This document shows positions 1 through 9,584 of a DNA stretch of 64,000 bases, piece after piece. This DNA comes from Holophagaceae bacterium. Lineage in GTDB: Bacteria > Acidobacteriota > Holophagae > Holophagales > Holophagaceae. The notes under the pieces were generated by a model that worked only from the letters and a program-made list of their open reading frames with translations, was not told the DNA's origin and did no database searches. The stretch's first letter is position 1. Each line of letters starts with the position of its first letter. The translations under genes were made by a program, and so were the position numbers. The DNA is taken from assembly GCA_016720465.1 (NCBI GenBank), contig JADKKO010000001.1, positions 744,001-808,000 on the forward strand. The letters run 5' to 3'.

Positions 1-1
1 C

Positions 2-496
2 AGCGTCGGCGTCATTCCGGTCTTCGACGGGGAGCCGACCTCCTGCAGCGTGGTGGCTCATACAGAGGCGACCTGCTGGTTCCTGCCCGCGGAGCCGCTG
101 CGGCGGCTGGCCTTCAAGCACGAGGAAGTTGGAGAAGCGATCCATCGCCACATCTGCGCCAAGTTCCGGAATCTCGTCGCGGTCCTGGAGGGCATGAGCC
201 TGCACAGCGTCCCGGAGCGCGTCGCGAAGCTGCTTCTCGACCAGCACCGCCGCAACCCCGGCCGCTCCCTACTGGAATTCCCGGAAGGGGAAGAGGATCT
301 GGCCCACTACATCGCCTGCAGCCGCTCCACCTTCAGCCGCGCGCTTCGGCAGTTGGACGACGAGGGCATGATCCGGAACACCTTCCCGGTGATCCGCCTC
401 GTGGACCTGCCCAGGCTAGAGGCCTTCGCAAGCTGCGGGGCCATGGGTCTGGACCACCATCGCGCGAGATCCGAAAGCGCCCCCGTCCCGAGATGA
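2..496 (+). CDS. Crp/Fnr-family transcriptional regulator, 5' part missing
   Basis: The reading frame is open from the window edge, so the start lies upstream. The visible 164 residues hold the end of a cyclic-nucleotide-binding-type beta barrel, a long dimerisation helix, and a C-terminal winged helix-turn-helix. The recognition region EDLAHYIACSRSTFSRAL is typical of Crp/Fnr proteins (two short helices, Ser-Arg rich). No cysteine cluster for an Fe-S centre is visible in this part. The effector and targets cannot be told. A GTG at 50 is in frame but would cut the sensor domain, so it is not taken as the start. Confidence 0.85.
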   Translation, partial: SVGVIPVFDGEPTSCSVVAHTEATCWFLPAEPLRRLAFKHEEVGEAIHRHICAKFRNLVAVLEGMSLHSVPERVAKLLLDQHRRNPGRSLLEFPEGEEDLAHYIACSRSTFSRALRQLDDEGMIRNTFPVIRLVDLPRLEAFASCGAMGLDHHRARSESAPVPR

Positions 497-594
497 TGTG
501 CCGGAGGGCACAGCTCAGTCCAAGGCCCGGGACACCTGCCTCGGCAGACCTCATTCTGGAGCAGCGGGATGGCCGATGCGCCTGAAGGTGGCCC

Positions 595-1818
595 ATGCAT
601 CCACTGGACATGATTGCCCTCACTTCCTCCAGCCTGACGAAGAACCGGCTCCGGGGAGTGCTCACCACCCTCGGGATCGTCATCGGCGTCGCGGCCGTGA
701 TCGTCATGATCGGCATCGGCGAGGGCAGCAAAAAGGCGACCCAGGACATCATCCGGAGCATGGGCACCAACGTGATCATCGTGCATCCGAGTTCCCACTC
801 CAGGGCAGTGGCCGGACCCCTGGGGCTTGGCGCGGTGCCGACCCTCACCTTTGAGGACGCGGAGGCCATCCAGCGGGAGTTGAAGGACACGGTGGCTGCG
901 GCGACTCCAGTGGTGCGTTCGCCCCGGCCCGCGGTCTACCAGAACACCAACTGGCTGGTGGGAACTGTCCTCGGCGTGAATCCGATGTACCCGTCCATCA
1001 ACCCCTGGAATCTCGAAAAAGGCCGCTATTTCAGCGATGAGGAGGTGCGGAACCAGGCGAAGGTGTGCGTCCTGGGGAAGACCGTCCAGGAGAATCTATT
1101 TCTCCAGGGCGAGGACCCCATCGGCAAGACCATCCGCATCGGCAAGCTCCCCTTTGAAGTGGTCGGCGTGCTGGAGCGCAAGGGCGGCGGTCCCCGGGGC
1201 GACCAGGACGACACGATCCACGCGCCCTACACCACCGTGATGCGCAAGGTCATGGGACGGGACCGGATCCAGCAGATCGCCATCTCCGTGGCCCGGGAGG
1301 ATCTCATCGTCCAGGCCGAGGCGGAGATCACGACGCTGCTCCGGCAACGCCACCGCCTGAAGCTGGACGACGAGAATGATTTCAACATCCACCTCCAGCA
1401 GGACTGGCTGGATGCGGCGGCGGAACAGAGCGGAGTCATCACGATGCTGCTGGGCATCGCGGCCGCCATCAGTCTGGTGGTGGGAGGCGTCGGCATCTCG
1501 AACGTCATGCTGGTGGCCGTCACGGAGCGGACCCAGGAGATCGGCCTGCGCAGGTCCGTGGGCGCGACCCAGCGGAATGTGATGTTCCAGTTCTTCTTCG
1601 AGGCCCTGGCCCTGTCTGTTTCAGGCGGTGTCCTGGGAATCGGGCTGGCCTTCGCCAGCCTGTGGATTCTGCAGAAACTGGGGCTCCAGGCCCTGACCCA
1701 GGGCTGGGCGGTGGCGCTGGGGTTCGGATTTTCCTTCCTGGTGGGCACCGCGGCAGGTTTCTTCCCGGCGCTGAAAGCCGCCAAACTCAGTGTCATCGAC
1801 GCCATCAGATCCGAGTGA
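595..1818 (+). CDS. MacB/FtsX-type ABC transporter permease
   Basis: A 407-residue inner-membrane permease of the MacB family. It has one N-terminal membrane helix (about residues 25-45), a periplasmic MacB_PCD domain (about 50-260), and a C-terminal FtsX domain with three helices (about 280-400). The FtsX part contains the conserved VGGVGISNVM and TQEIGLRRSVGAT segments. Such proteins work as dimers with a separate ATPase and often an HlyD-type partner; neither is next to it here, so any partner gene may lie upstream of the window or elsewhere. A weak ribosome site (AAGGTGG) precedes the ATG. The substrate is unknown. Confidence 0.9.
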   Translation: MHPLDMIALTSSSLTKNRLRGVLTTLGIVIGVAAVIVMIGIGEGSKKATQDIIRSMGTNVIIVHPSSHSRAVAGPLGLGAVPTLTFEDAEAIQRELKDTVAAATPVVRSPRPAVYQNTNWLVGTVLGVNPMYPSINPWNLEKGRYFSDEEVRNQAKVCVLGKTVQENLFLQGEDPIGKTIRIGKLPFEVVGVLERKGGGPRGDQDDTIHAPYTTVMRKVMGRDRIQQIAISVAREDLIVQAEAEITTLLRQRHRLKLDDENDFNIHLQQDWLDAAAEQSGVITMLLGIAAAISLVVGGVGISNVMLVAVTERTQEIGLRRSVGATQRNVMFQFFFEALALSVSGGVLGIGLAFASLWILQKLGLQALTQGWAVALGFGFSFLVGTAAGFFPALKAAKLSVIDAIRSE

Positions 1819-1838
1819 CCTGAGCGGAAGGATGGAGT

Positions 1839-1870
1839 GCGGGCCCACCTTCATCATTCCTCGGGCCCGC
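1839..1870. terminator. GC-rich hairpin between convergent genes, possible bidirectional terminator
   Basis: A perfect 8-bp inverted repeat, GCGGGCCC at 1839-1846 and GGGCCCGC at 1863-1870, lies between the MacB permease and the GGDEF gene, whose stop codon is in the loop. There is no T-run, so classical rho-independent termination is doubtful. Confidence 0.3.
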
Positions 1871-3005
1871 GGTCCGGGGAGTCCTGGGGCACCATGAGGA
1901 AGCGGCCCCGCCCCAGCCGCTTGGCCTGGTACATGGCGGCGTCCGCCTGGTCCACCGCGGCCTGCGCAGTGGTCCCGTCGGCGGGAAGCACGCCGCCGAT
2001 GCAGCCGCTGATGGAGACCACGGCATCATTGAGCTTGAAGGGGCGTTCCAATAGTTCGATGACACGCCTGGCCACCATTCCGGCTTCCTGGACATCGTCC
2101 AGATCATCCAGAAGGAAAACGAATTCATCGCCGCCGAACCGCGCGAGGGTGTCCCCTGGGCGCAGGCAACCCTGCATCCTTTCGGCCACGGCCCGCAGCA
2201 GGACGTCGCCGGCCGCGTGCCCCAGCTCATCATTGACGGGCTTGAAATCATCCAGGTCGAGGAAGAGGACCGCCAGGATGAACGATTTGCGGCTCCGGGA
2301 TTTCAGGGCCTGGTCCAGGCGGTCCATGAACAGGACCCGGTTGGGCAGTCCCGTCAGCGCATCGTGCAGGGCCTGGTAGGCATGGCGGCGCGACTCGGTC
2401 AGGTCCAGCAGGGCCATCACCGCCCCGCCCAGGGGCCCGTTCCCCACCCGGATGGGACTCGCGTTGGCGAGGATGGCGCGGGTGGTCCCGGCGGACGTCC
2501 GCAGTTCCAGCTCCAAGTTGTGCACGGTCTCCCCGCGCAGGGCCCGGTGGATCGGGTGTTGGTCCTTTCCCAGGTGGACGCCGCCCTGGCTTCGGAAAGG
2601 GGACTGCGACGGCGAAGGATTGACGAGCAGCTCCGGCGCCTCGGCCATGGCATGGGCAGCCCGGTTCACCACCGTTAGGCTGCCCTTCGCGTCGGTGGCG
2701 ACGATGCCTTCCGAAAGGCTCTGGACCAGCGAGTGGATGAAGCTCCGCTCTTCTTCCAGCGCGAGGTAGGACTGCCGCAGGATCCGCAGCTCGCGGGAGA
2801 CGAAAAAGTACACCAGGCACGCGGTGGCCAGGACGAAGAGCAGATCCTTGGCGAAGGCGAAATGGAAGCTGTAGGTGGGCGGAGCTAAGTTGATCACCCA
2901 GTCCGAAACCCCAATGCCGCAGGTGGCGATCAATGCGTAGGCCAGGCTGATGCGAAGGGGAGGTAGATGTCCGAAAGCTGCTTCAGGGTGGAGGGTCCGC
3001 TTCAT
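1854..3005 (-). CDS. Membrane-bound PAS-GGDEF diguanylate cyclase
   Basis: 383 residues. Two N-terminal membrane helices (about 18-38 and 50-68) are followed by a short coiled linker, a PAS domain (about 90-200) and a GGDEF domain (about 210-380). The active-site motif is intact (RFGGDEF), and an inhibitory RxxD site (RPGD) sits exactly five residues before it. It is therefore predicted to make cyclic di-GMP from two GTP and to be limited by its product. The gene starts 12 nt after the stop of the debranching enzyme; the gap holds a ribosome site (GGGGAG, 3011-3016 complement), so the two genes are very likely co-transcribed. The PAS ligand is unknown. Confidence 0.93.
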   Translation of the reverse strand: MKRTLHPEAAFGHLPPLRISLAYALIATCGIGVSDWVINLAPPTYSFHFAFAKDLLFVLATACLVYFFVSRELRILRQSYLALEEERSFIHSLVQSLSEGIVATDAKGSLTVVNRAAHAMAEAPELLVNPSPSQSPFRSQGGVHLGKDQHPIHRALRGETVHNLELELRTSAGTTRAILANASPIRVGNGPLGGAVMALLDLTESRRHAYQALHDALTGLPNRVLFMDRLDQALKSRSRKSFILAVLFLDLDDFKPVNDELGHAAGDVLLRAVAERMQGCLRPGDTLARFGGDEFVFLLDDLDDVQEAGMVARRVIELLERPFKLNDAVVSISGCIGGVLPADGTTAQAAVDQADAAMYQAKRLGRGRFLMVPQDSPDRGPEE

Positions 3006-3017
3006 GGTCGCTCCCCG

Positions 3018-6000
3018 TCAGGAATGCGGCTGCTTCAGCCGCATCCAGACCCGCAGCGCCTCGCTGGCGCTCCAGGCTTGGGCATCGCACCCCCTGGGCC
3101 GGTGGGGCGCATCGCCATCCAGGATTTCCGGGAGATGGCCCAGACAGCCTTCTCCCAGAAGGCGCCCTAGACCGCCGATCTGGGCCCGGGCTGCTGCGAC
3201 GGCCGCAGCATCGAAATCCCAGGCCGCCGCCAGCGCTTCGCAGTAAATCGGGAGCCACCAGACCCAAGCGGTCCCATTGTGATAGGCCGGCTTGCGCCGG
3301 GTATCCTCGTCCCCTTGGTACTGGCCCCAGTAGGGATGGATCGGGTCGTTGAGCGGCCTTCCATCGGCGGCATGGAGGGGGCGGGGCGGCTCCGCAGGCA
3401 GGGGCGCCAGGCTCCGGAGCGCCCCGGGCACCAGGAGGTGGCGGGTGGCCGCATCCACCATGCGACGGGCTCTGCTGCCATCTATGCAGCCCAGCGTAAC
3501 GGCCAGCAACTGATTGGGACGGAGTCGCGGGTCGGGCACGGCCTCCGATGCGGGCACGCCCTCGGGGGCCTCGAGCACATCCGCGCACCAGCCCGCGTCT
3601 TGGACCCAGAATCGCTCGAGGTTCGCTTGGGCCTTCATGGCCAATCGCGCCCACGGTTCGCGCGCCTTGGCTCCGTCCAATCGGGCGAGCTGGCGCAGGA
3701 AACGGATCCACAGGACTTGGATCTCGATGGGATAGCCTTCCCTCGGCGTGCAGGCCGGGTAGCCGGTGTCCATCCAGGTATGGCGGGCCGGACTGAAGAT
3801 CAACGCGGATTCCGGATCCATGCGCACACCGGCCTCGGTGCCCGAAAGGTGATGGTGGCCCAGGGACAGGAGCACATCCCGAAGACGTCTGCCGTCCGGA
3901 AGCTTGGTTTCGTAGAATTCCTGTCCTGAGGCCGCGGCAGTCTCCTCGCAGGCCAGGGCGAACCAGAGGGGCGCATCGGAGGTCACCCGGTCCCCACCGG
4001 CGCCCAGGCGATTGGGCAGGCTGCCCCGGCGCTCCTCGGCGCCGAGGGTCAGCAGGACGCTCCTGGCTTCAGAAACCATGCCGCCGGCCACCAGGCCCCG
4101 CACCACCACCGCAGCGTCCCTGCCCCAATCCAGGAACCAGGGGAACCCTGCGATGACGGTCCGTCCCTCTCCCCGGACCGCGATGAAAGCCCTGGTCGCC
4201 TGCCGCAGTTGGTCTTCGAAGCTTTCCCGGAACGGGGGCACCCAGACCGGCGAGGGGGGATCCTCCGGTTCGGCGCAAACCGTCAGGATCGTGGACCCGC
4301 CGGTCTCCAGCGGTAGCTCGAACCAGCCAGGGCTCCAGGCATCGCCATGGTCCCGCTGGCCACGTTCCCCCTCCAGGGAATGCGCCAGGTGGGCCCACTC
4401 CGGCCCGGGATGGTAGAGGCCGCCGCTCACCCAGGCCCGGAGCAGCTGGTCGGGTGCGGGCTGGAAGGTGAAGCCTGGCCGGTCAGCCATCGCCTGGGTG
4501 GAGGCATTCCAGTGGCCATCCACCGCTTCGGAGGCCTCGGTTTCCTGGTGGTAAGAGCGGTCCTCCAGGTAGAGGCGCACGGTGAGGCTGATCTTGGCTT
4601 CCCGTGGAATCTCACCGGCGTTGGAGCGCCCGAAGCGGAGCTTCACCGCATTGCGATCCTGGACCATGTCCGCTTCCAGCCACAGGCGCAATTGGCGCCC
4701 GTCCCCCGCATGCACCTGGAAGGTCCAGGAGGCCGGAGGGCCCGGTTCCACGGACTCCAGGGAAACCGCGTCCAGGGCCGTGAGGAAGCCGTCGGCGTTC
4801 ACCCACACCCGGGCCTGCTTCACCAGCACATGCCGATCGCAAGGCCCTGAAGGATCCAGGTTCGCGCCCAGTAGACAGTCGTACTTGGAACTCACCGGGC
4901 CCAGATCCGCCGGGATGCGGGCCATGCCTCCCCGGCCGTTGGTGAGGAGCACATGCCCTCCCCGCGCGCGCGGATGCGGGGTCGGGTCGGCTGAGAGGAA
5001 CCGGATTCGACCCGGTTCCCGTTTGAAGGGTTCCGCCAGCCTGAGGAATTCCAAATCGAATTCATCCTCCCGGAGCCCGGGCCGCGGTGGATAGGCGGCG
5101 ACGTGGCAGCCAGGCATCGGGATGGACTGGACATGCCACTCCACATCTCCGCTGCGCATCCGGAGCCTGAATGGCGCCGGGTCCCGGAAGAGCATCCAGT
5201 GGTCCGGCGGAACCGGCAGCACGCGTTGCAGGTCGGAGGCTTCCCAAAGCTGGGCCGAGAGATACTGCCCAGCCTCCATGGCGCGTTCCAGGGCACCCAG
5301 GAGGCCCGATTCCAAGCTTGCCGAATCGAGCCTTCCCATCGAGCCCAGGAAGGCCAAAGGATCCTTGGCGGCCAGGGCGCCCAGGGCGCGCCAGTCGCAC
5401 GGCCCCAGGCATTCGGAAGGAAAGGCGACGGCCAGTTGCTGCAAAGCCCAGGCGGACTGGGCCCGGAGTTGCCGATAGGCCTCGCCCGCCAGGCCCCGGG
5501 GCTGCGGCGAGTCCGCCAGGCAGTAGGCCGCCGCCGGGTCCAGCTCCACCTGGTATCCATCCTCCACCGTGCGTTGGACCGGGATCGCCTGCCCCAGCAG
5601 GTCCGCCCTGCTGGCGCTGAGCAGCGCACCATCCGAACGGGACAGCACTAGCGATCCAGGATGCTCCTGATCCAGGTTCACCAGCACCAAGCATCGGTCC
5701 TCTCCATCTTCGGAGATGCGTTCCATCGCCAGGACCTGGGAGCCTTCCGGGCTCATGCGGCGGAGACGGGCTCCATCGAAGAAGCAAGGGTGTTCCGCCA
5801 GCAGGTCCGCCAGGCGGCCGAGCTCCGGGACGAGATTCGGCTCGCGGCCCCAATTCAGGTCGCTGCGCCGGTGGACATCGATCCGCTGCACCGCGAGCCA
5901 CTCCACGCCGCAGGTGTACCCGAAAGTTCCGCATACGCTCGCAAGCGCGCACAGCCGGTTGCGCATCAGCGACCACCCGGCGCCTCTCGCAGCCAGGCGG

Positions 6001-7292
6001 GGATTGTCGTGGGTCTCGCTGTAGTGCACCAGCGAGCCCAGGCGTTCCGATTGCCGCACCACATGGTCCAGGTAGGCCGAAACCTGCTGCCCATCGTAGT
6101 TTTGGAACAGCTCGGAGTAGGCCCACTGCATTCCGCCTTCGCCAAGCAGGCTTTCGGTCAATTCCCAGGCGCCGCCGAGGCCTTCCAGCAGGAAGACCGT
6201 GTCCGGGAAGAGCTGCCGCACCCGCGCCTGGATGTACTGCCATGCGGCGAGCGGAACCATGTAGCCGGCGTCGCAGCGGAAACCGTCCACACCCCGCCGG
6301 CACCAGACCAGCAGCGCCTCCGCGAGGAGGTCCCACAAATGGGGATGGCTGTCCTCCAGTTCCACCAAGTCCCCCCACACCACGCCCCAGGCCCCGGGAT
6401 TTCTGAAACGGCCGCCGGGTTCGCGCCGGAACCACCCGGGATGCTGCTCCATCAGCCGCGATCCCCATCCAGTGTGGTGCACGACCAAGTCCAGGAAGAC
6501 CATTCCATTCCGGGCATGCACCGCATCCGCCAGCTCCTGGAACTGGTCCTCGGCGGTGGTGCGTCCGTCGAAGGAAACCAGCGCGGGGTCGATGGCGGTG
6601 AGATCGAGGGTCGCATAGGGGCTCCCGAACTGACCGAAACGCGCATAGGTCGTGGGCGTGGGGGCCAGCGGCAGGAGGTGCAGGATGCGGCAGCCCAGGG
6701 ATCCGAAGATGTGGGGCACCTGGGCCGTGAGATCCCGCAGCTTCCCCGATGGGGGAATGGCGGTCCAAGCGTCCCGTTCCAGAAGTTCCGAAGCGCTGTC
6801 CGCCGCCGGACCAACCGGCGGAACCTCGCCGAAAAGCCGCGGAAAGGCGCAATAGACGACGTTGGCGCTGCGCAATTTGTCGGGGTTCACCGACAGGCCG
6901 AAATCGCTCCCCTCGGGCCAGTGCTGCCGTCCCTCCGGATCCACGCAGTAGGCCTTGGCCCGGAAATGGCCCACTTCCGTCAAGGGCAGATCCAACCGCC
7001 AATTTCCTTGCCTTCCGAGCAGGGGAATATCCCTCCAGGAAGCTCCCGCGAAGGTTCGCGGTTCTCTGGAAACGACGCCCGCCAGGGCGATCACCTCTTC
7101 CCGCGCGCAGGCGCCGCGGGTGAGGTTGGTGCGCAGGAAGGCCTGCCACCCCGGAGCCCCCGCCGCGGGGTGGTTGAGCAGCACCTGGAGCCGGTCTCCC
7201 ACAAACCGCACCGCATGGGTTCCTGGAGCAGGTTCCATCTGGGGACGGAGCACGGAGACCTCGGAGAGCTTCGGACTGTGGACGGCGGACAA
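3018..7292 (-). CDS. Bifunctional glycogen debranching enzyme (GH13 + GH133)
   Basis: A 1424-residue protein with the architecture of the eukaryotic debranching enzyme. The N-terminal half is a GH13 alpha-amylase-type 4-alpha-glucanotransferase with motif I DLVVHHT (about residue 267), motif II GFRCDAG with the nucleophile Asp (about 337), motif III EGLGG with the acid/base Glu (about 367) and motif IV SETHDNPR (about 424). The C-terminal part is an amylo-alpha-1,6-glucosidase: GFPWFLDWGRD (about 1055), a PIEIQVLW helix, RPNQLLA, and the closing HLPEILDGD and AQAWS motifs. It should move maltosyl units off limit-dextrin branches and then release the branch glucose. Bacteria more often use GlgX or a stand-alone GH133. 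The frame is intact throughout. It is divergent from glgP and co-directional with the diguanylate cyclase downstream. Confidence 0.92.
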   Translation of the reverse strand: MSAVHSPKLSEVSVLRPQMEPAPGTHAVRFVGDRLQVLLNHPAAGAPGWQAFLRTNLTRGACAREEVIALAGVVSREPRTFAGASWRDIPLLGRQGNWRLDLPLTEVGHFRAKAYCVDPEGRQHWPEGSDFGLSVNPDKLRSANVVYCAFPRLFGEVPPVGPAADSASELLERDAWTAIPPSGKLRDLTAQVPHIFGSLGCRILHLLPLAPTPTTYARFGQFGSPYATLDLTAIDPALVSFDGRTTAEDQFQELADAVHARNGMVFLDLVVHHTGWGSRLMEQHPGWFRREPGGRFRNPGAWGVVWGDLVELEDSHPHLWDLLAEALLVWCRRGVDGFRCDAGYMVPLAAWQYIQARVRQLFPDTVFLLEGLGGAWELTESLLGEGGMQWAYSELFQNYDGQQVSAYLDHVVRQSERLGSLVHYSETHDNPRLAARGAGWSLMRNRLCALASVCGTFGYTCGVEWLAVQRIDVHRRSDLNWGREPNLVPELGRLADLLAEHPCFFDGARLRRMSPEGSQVLAMERISEDGEDRCLVLVNLDQEHPGSLVLSRSDGALLSASRADLLGQAIPVQRTVEDGYQVELDPAAAYCLADSPQPRGLAGEAYRQLRAQSAWALQQLAVAFPSECLGPCDWRALGALAAKDPLAFLGSMGRLDSASLESGLLGALERAMEAGQYLSAQLWEASDLQRVLPVPPDHWMLFRDPAPFRLRMRSGDVEWHVQSIPMPGCHVAAYPPRPGLREDEFDLEFLRLAEPFKREPGRIRFLSADPTPHPRARGGHVLLTNGRGGMARIPADLGPVSSKYDCLLGANLDPSGPCDRHVLVKQARVWVNADGFLTALDAVSLESVEPGPPASWTFQVHAGDGRQLRLWLEADMVQDRNAVKLRFGRSNAGEIPREAKISLTVRLYLEDRSYHQETEASEAVDGHWNASTQAMADRPGFTFQPAPDQLLRAWVSGGLYHPGPEWAHLAHSLEGERGQRDHGDAWSPGWFELPLETGGSTILTVCAEPEDPPSPVWVPPFRESFEDQLRQATRAFIAVRGEGRTVIAGFPWFLDWGRDAAVVVRGLVAGGMVSEARSVLLTLGAEERRGSLPNRLGAGGDRVTSDAPLWFALACEETAAASGQEFYETKLPDGRRLRDVLLSLGHHHLSGTEAGVRMDPESALIFSPARHTWMDTGYPACTPREGYPIEIQVLWIRFLRQLARLDGAKAREPWARLAMKAQANLERFWVQDAGWCADVLEAPEGVPASEAVPDPRLRPNQLLAVTLGCIDGSRARRMVDAATRHLLVPGALRSLAPLPAEPPRPLHAADGRPLNDPIHPYWGQYQGDEDTRRKPAYHNGTAWVWWLPIYCEALAAAWDFDAAAVAAARAQIGGLGRLLGEGCLGHLPEILDGDAPHRPRGCDAQAWSASEALRVWMRLKQPHS

Positions 7293-7436
7293 TGACCACT
7301 GAGCATGGGCAGCTTAATTCCCCGGCGGCAAGGGGGCCGGGAGAAGTTGCCATTAGGCACGGATCGCAGGCCATGGGCCGGACCTATACTAATCTCACTT
7401 AGCTCCGACCATCGGATCGTCCATGCCGGAGACCTC
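7293..7436. promoter_or_regulatory. Divergent control region between debranching enzyme and glgP
   Basis: This 144-bp gap must hold both promoters. A TATACT hexamer at 7385-7390 is a plausible -10 box for glgP, but I see no good -35 at 16-18 bp. A ribosome site GGAG at 7428-7431 precedes the glgP ATG by 5 nt. No clear operator palindrome was seen. Confidence 0.4.
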
Positions 7437-9560
7437 ATGGAATCCATGCGGGACAAGCTCCTGATCTTGGCCCAGAACCTTTGGTGGACCTGGAGGCCCG
7501 AGGTGCGGGCCATCTTCCACGAACTGGATGAGGATTTCTACACGCGGGTCCACCGCAGCCCCGTGGCGGTGCTCAAGGAGCTGGACGAGGCCCAGGTGGA
7601 GGAGCGCATCCGCGAAACGGACCTGCCCTCCCGCATCGACCGGGCGCGGCGGCAGCTCACGGAATACCTGAACCCGGTGACCACCTGGGGCCTCATCCGG
7701 GCGGGGGCCCTGCAGTCCAGGCCCGTGGCGTATTTCTCTGCGGAGTTCGGCCTGCACGAATGCATTCCGATCTACTCCGGAGGCCTGGGAATCCTGGCGG
7801 GGGACCATCTCAAAGGGGCTTCGGATCTCGGTGTTCCCCTGGTGGGCGTGGGCCTCCTCTACCGCGAAGGCTATGTCCACCAGGTGCTGGACAAGGAGTA
7901 CTGGCAGCAGGACGTGGTGGAGCCTTTCTTCGTGAAGGATCTTCCCTTGGACATGGTCAAGGATGTGGATGGCAAACCCCTGCGGGTGGGGGTGGAACTC
8001 CCCGGCCGCATGGTGTTCCTGCGCATCCAGATGGCTGATGTGGGGCGTGTGAAACTCTTGCTCCTGGACACGAATGATCCCGACAACGACCAGCCCGACC
8101 AGCAGCTCGCCGCGCGGCTCTACGGCGGTGACCAGCGGATCCGCATCCAGCAGGAACTGCTCCTCGGCGTGGGCGGGATGCGGGCCTTGAGGAGCCTGGG
8201 CATCACGCCGGGAGCGCTGCACCTCAACGAGGGGCACAGCGCTTTCGCCATCCTCGAATGGGCGCGGCAGAAGAAGGAGGTCTGCGGCACGGATGCCTGG
8301 AAGGCGCTGCGGGAGGTGGCAGCCTCGACGGTGTTCACCACCCACACGCCCGTGGAGGCGGGCCACGACCGCTTCCCGCCGGACCTGGCGGAGGACCACC
8401 TGCGCTTCCTGTCCGAAGGCCTGGGCCTCCATCTGCAGGAGGTTCTCGGCCTGGGGCGGACCCATCCCCATGACCCCACCGAGCCGTTCATGCCCACCGC
8501 CATGGCGCTCCGCCACGCCCGGCGCGCCAACGGCGTCTCGGCCCTCCACGGAGCCGTGGCCCGGGAGATGTGGCGGGCGCTCTGGACCGACTGCCGCTGC
8601 GAAGACGTGCCCATCGGCCACGTGACCAACGGCGTGCATCTCTCCACCTGGCTGGCCCCGGAGATGAACAGCCTGTACACGACCCGCCTGAGCCCCGCCT
8701 GGAAGGAATCGCTGGCTCATCCTTCCACTTGGACCTCCATCGAATCCATCGACCCGGGGGAGATCTGGGAAGTGCGGCAGGTCATGAAAGCCCGGACCAT
8801 CCGGTTCGTGCGGGCCCATGTGGCCCGGACGCGGGAACGCCTGGGCTTGCCGCCCCTGGATCCTCCGCCCCTGGAGCCGGAGGCCCTCACCATCGGGTTC
8901 GCCCGCCGGTTCGTGCCCTACAAGCGGCCGGACCTGCTCTTCACCGACCTGGACCGGCTGGCGGCGCTGCTCAACAATCCCAAGCGCCCGGTGAACCTGG
9001 TCTTCGCCGGCCGCGCCCACCCCGCGGACCGGGAGGGCAAGGCCCTGATCCAGCGGGTCGCGAAGTTCGCCGACGAAGCCAGGTTCAACCATCGGATCGT
9101 GTTCCTGGAAGGCCACAACATCCATGTGGGACGCCAGCTCTACCAGGGCATGGATGCCTGGCTCAACACGCCCCGGCGGCCCATGGAGGCCTGCGGAACC
9201 AGCGGCATGAAAGCGGTCCTCAACGGGGCGCTCCACATCTCCGTGCTGGATGGATGGTGGGCCGAAGCCTACGACGGCGAGAACGGCTTCGCGATTGGCA
9301 ACGGCGAAGTGCACGTCGATCCGGCGATCCAGCACGGGCGGGATGCGGAGAGCCTCTTCCGGCTCCTGGAGGATGTGGTCGTTCCTCTCTACTACGACCG
9401 CGGCGAGGATGGGGTGCCGCGCAACTGGGTGCGCCATGTGAAACGCTCCATCCGGACCATGGCCTGGCGCTACAACGCGGACCGCATGGTCATGGACTAT
9501 GTCCGGGAGCTCTACCTGCCCGCCGCCAGGGTCTCCTCCTGCCAGATGCCATCCCCTTGA
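7437..9560 (+). CDS. glgP: Alpha-glucan (glycogen) phosphorylase, GT35
   Basis: 707 residues from the ATG at 7437, chosen because it follows GGAG by 5 nt and begins the family-typical DUF3417-like N-terminus (LAQNLWWTWRPEV). The frame continues 44 codons upstream without looking conserved. The enzyme removes glucose-1-phosphate from chain ends of glycogen using pyridoxal phosphate. The cofactor-lysine segment is present as CGTSGMKAVLNG, followed by GWWAEAYDGENGFAIG. The length is that of the shorter bacterial/Thermotoga-type phosphorylases, not of E. coli GlgP (about 815). It pairs with the divergent debranching enzyme and is followed after 24 nt by an HD-GYP gene. Confidence 0.93.
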   Translation: MESMRDKLLILAQNLWWTWRPEVRAIFHELDEDFYTRVHRSPVAVLKELDEAQVEERIRETDLPSRIDRARRQLTEYLNPVTTWGLIRAGALQSRPVAYFSAEFGLHECIPIYSGGLGILAGDHLKGASDLGVPLVGVGLLYREGYVHQVLDKEYWQQDVVEPFFVKDLPLDMVKDVDGKPLRVGVELPGRMVFLRIQMADVGRVKLLLLDTNDPDNDQPDQQLAARLYGGDQRIRIQQELLLGVGGMRALRSLGITPGALHLNEGHSAFAILEWARQKKEVCGTDAWKALREVAASTVFTTHTPVEAGHDRFPPDLAEDHLRFLSEGLGLHLQEVLGLGRTHPHDPTEPFMPTAMALRHARRANGVSALHGAVAREMWRALWTDCRCEDVPIGHVTNGVHLSTWLAPEMNSLYTTRLSPAWKESLAHPSTWTSIESIDPGEIWEVRQVMKARTIRFVRAHVARTRERLGLPPLDPPPLEPEALTIGFARRFVPYKRPDLLFTDLDRLAALLNNPKRPVNLVFAGRAHPADREGKALIQRVAKFADEARFNHRIVFLEGHNIHVGRQLYQGMDAWLNTPRRPMEACGTSGMKAVLNGALHISVLDGWWAEAYDGENGFAIGNGEVHVDPAIQHGRDAESLFRLLEDVVVPLYYDRGEDGVPRNWVRHVKRSIRTMAWRYNADRMVMDYVRELYLPAARVSSCQMPSP

Positions 9561-9584
9561 ACCGATCCTCCACGGAGCGCCAGG

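Noticed and set aside
5062..7374. 770-codon open frame overlapping the debranching enzyme on the same strand
   Set aside because: Out of frame with the conserved GH13 motifs and of low complexity (Gly/Pro/Arg).
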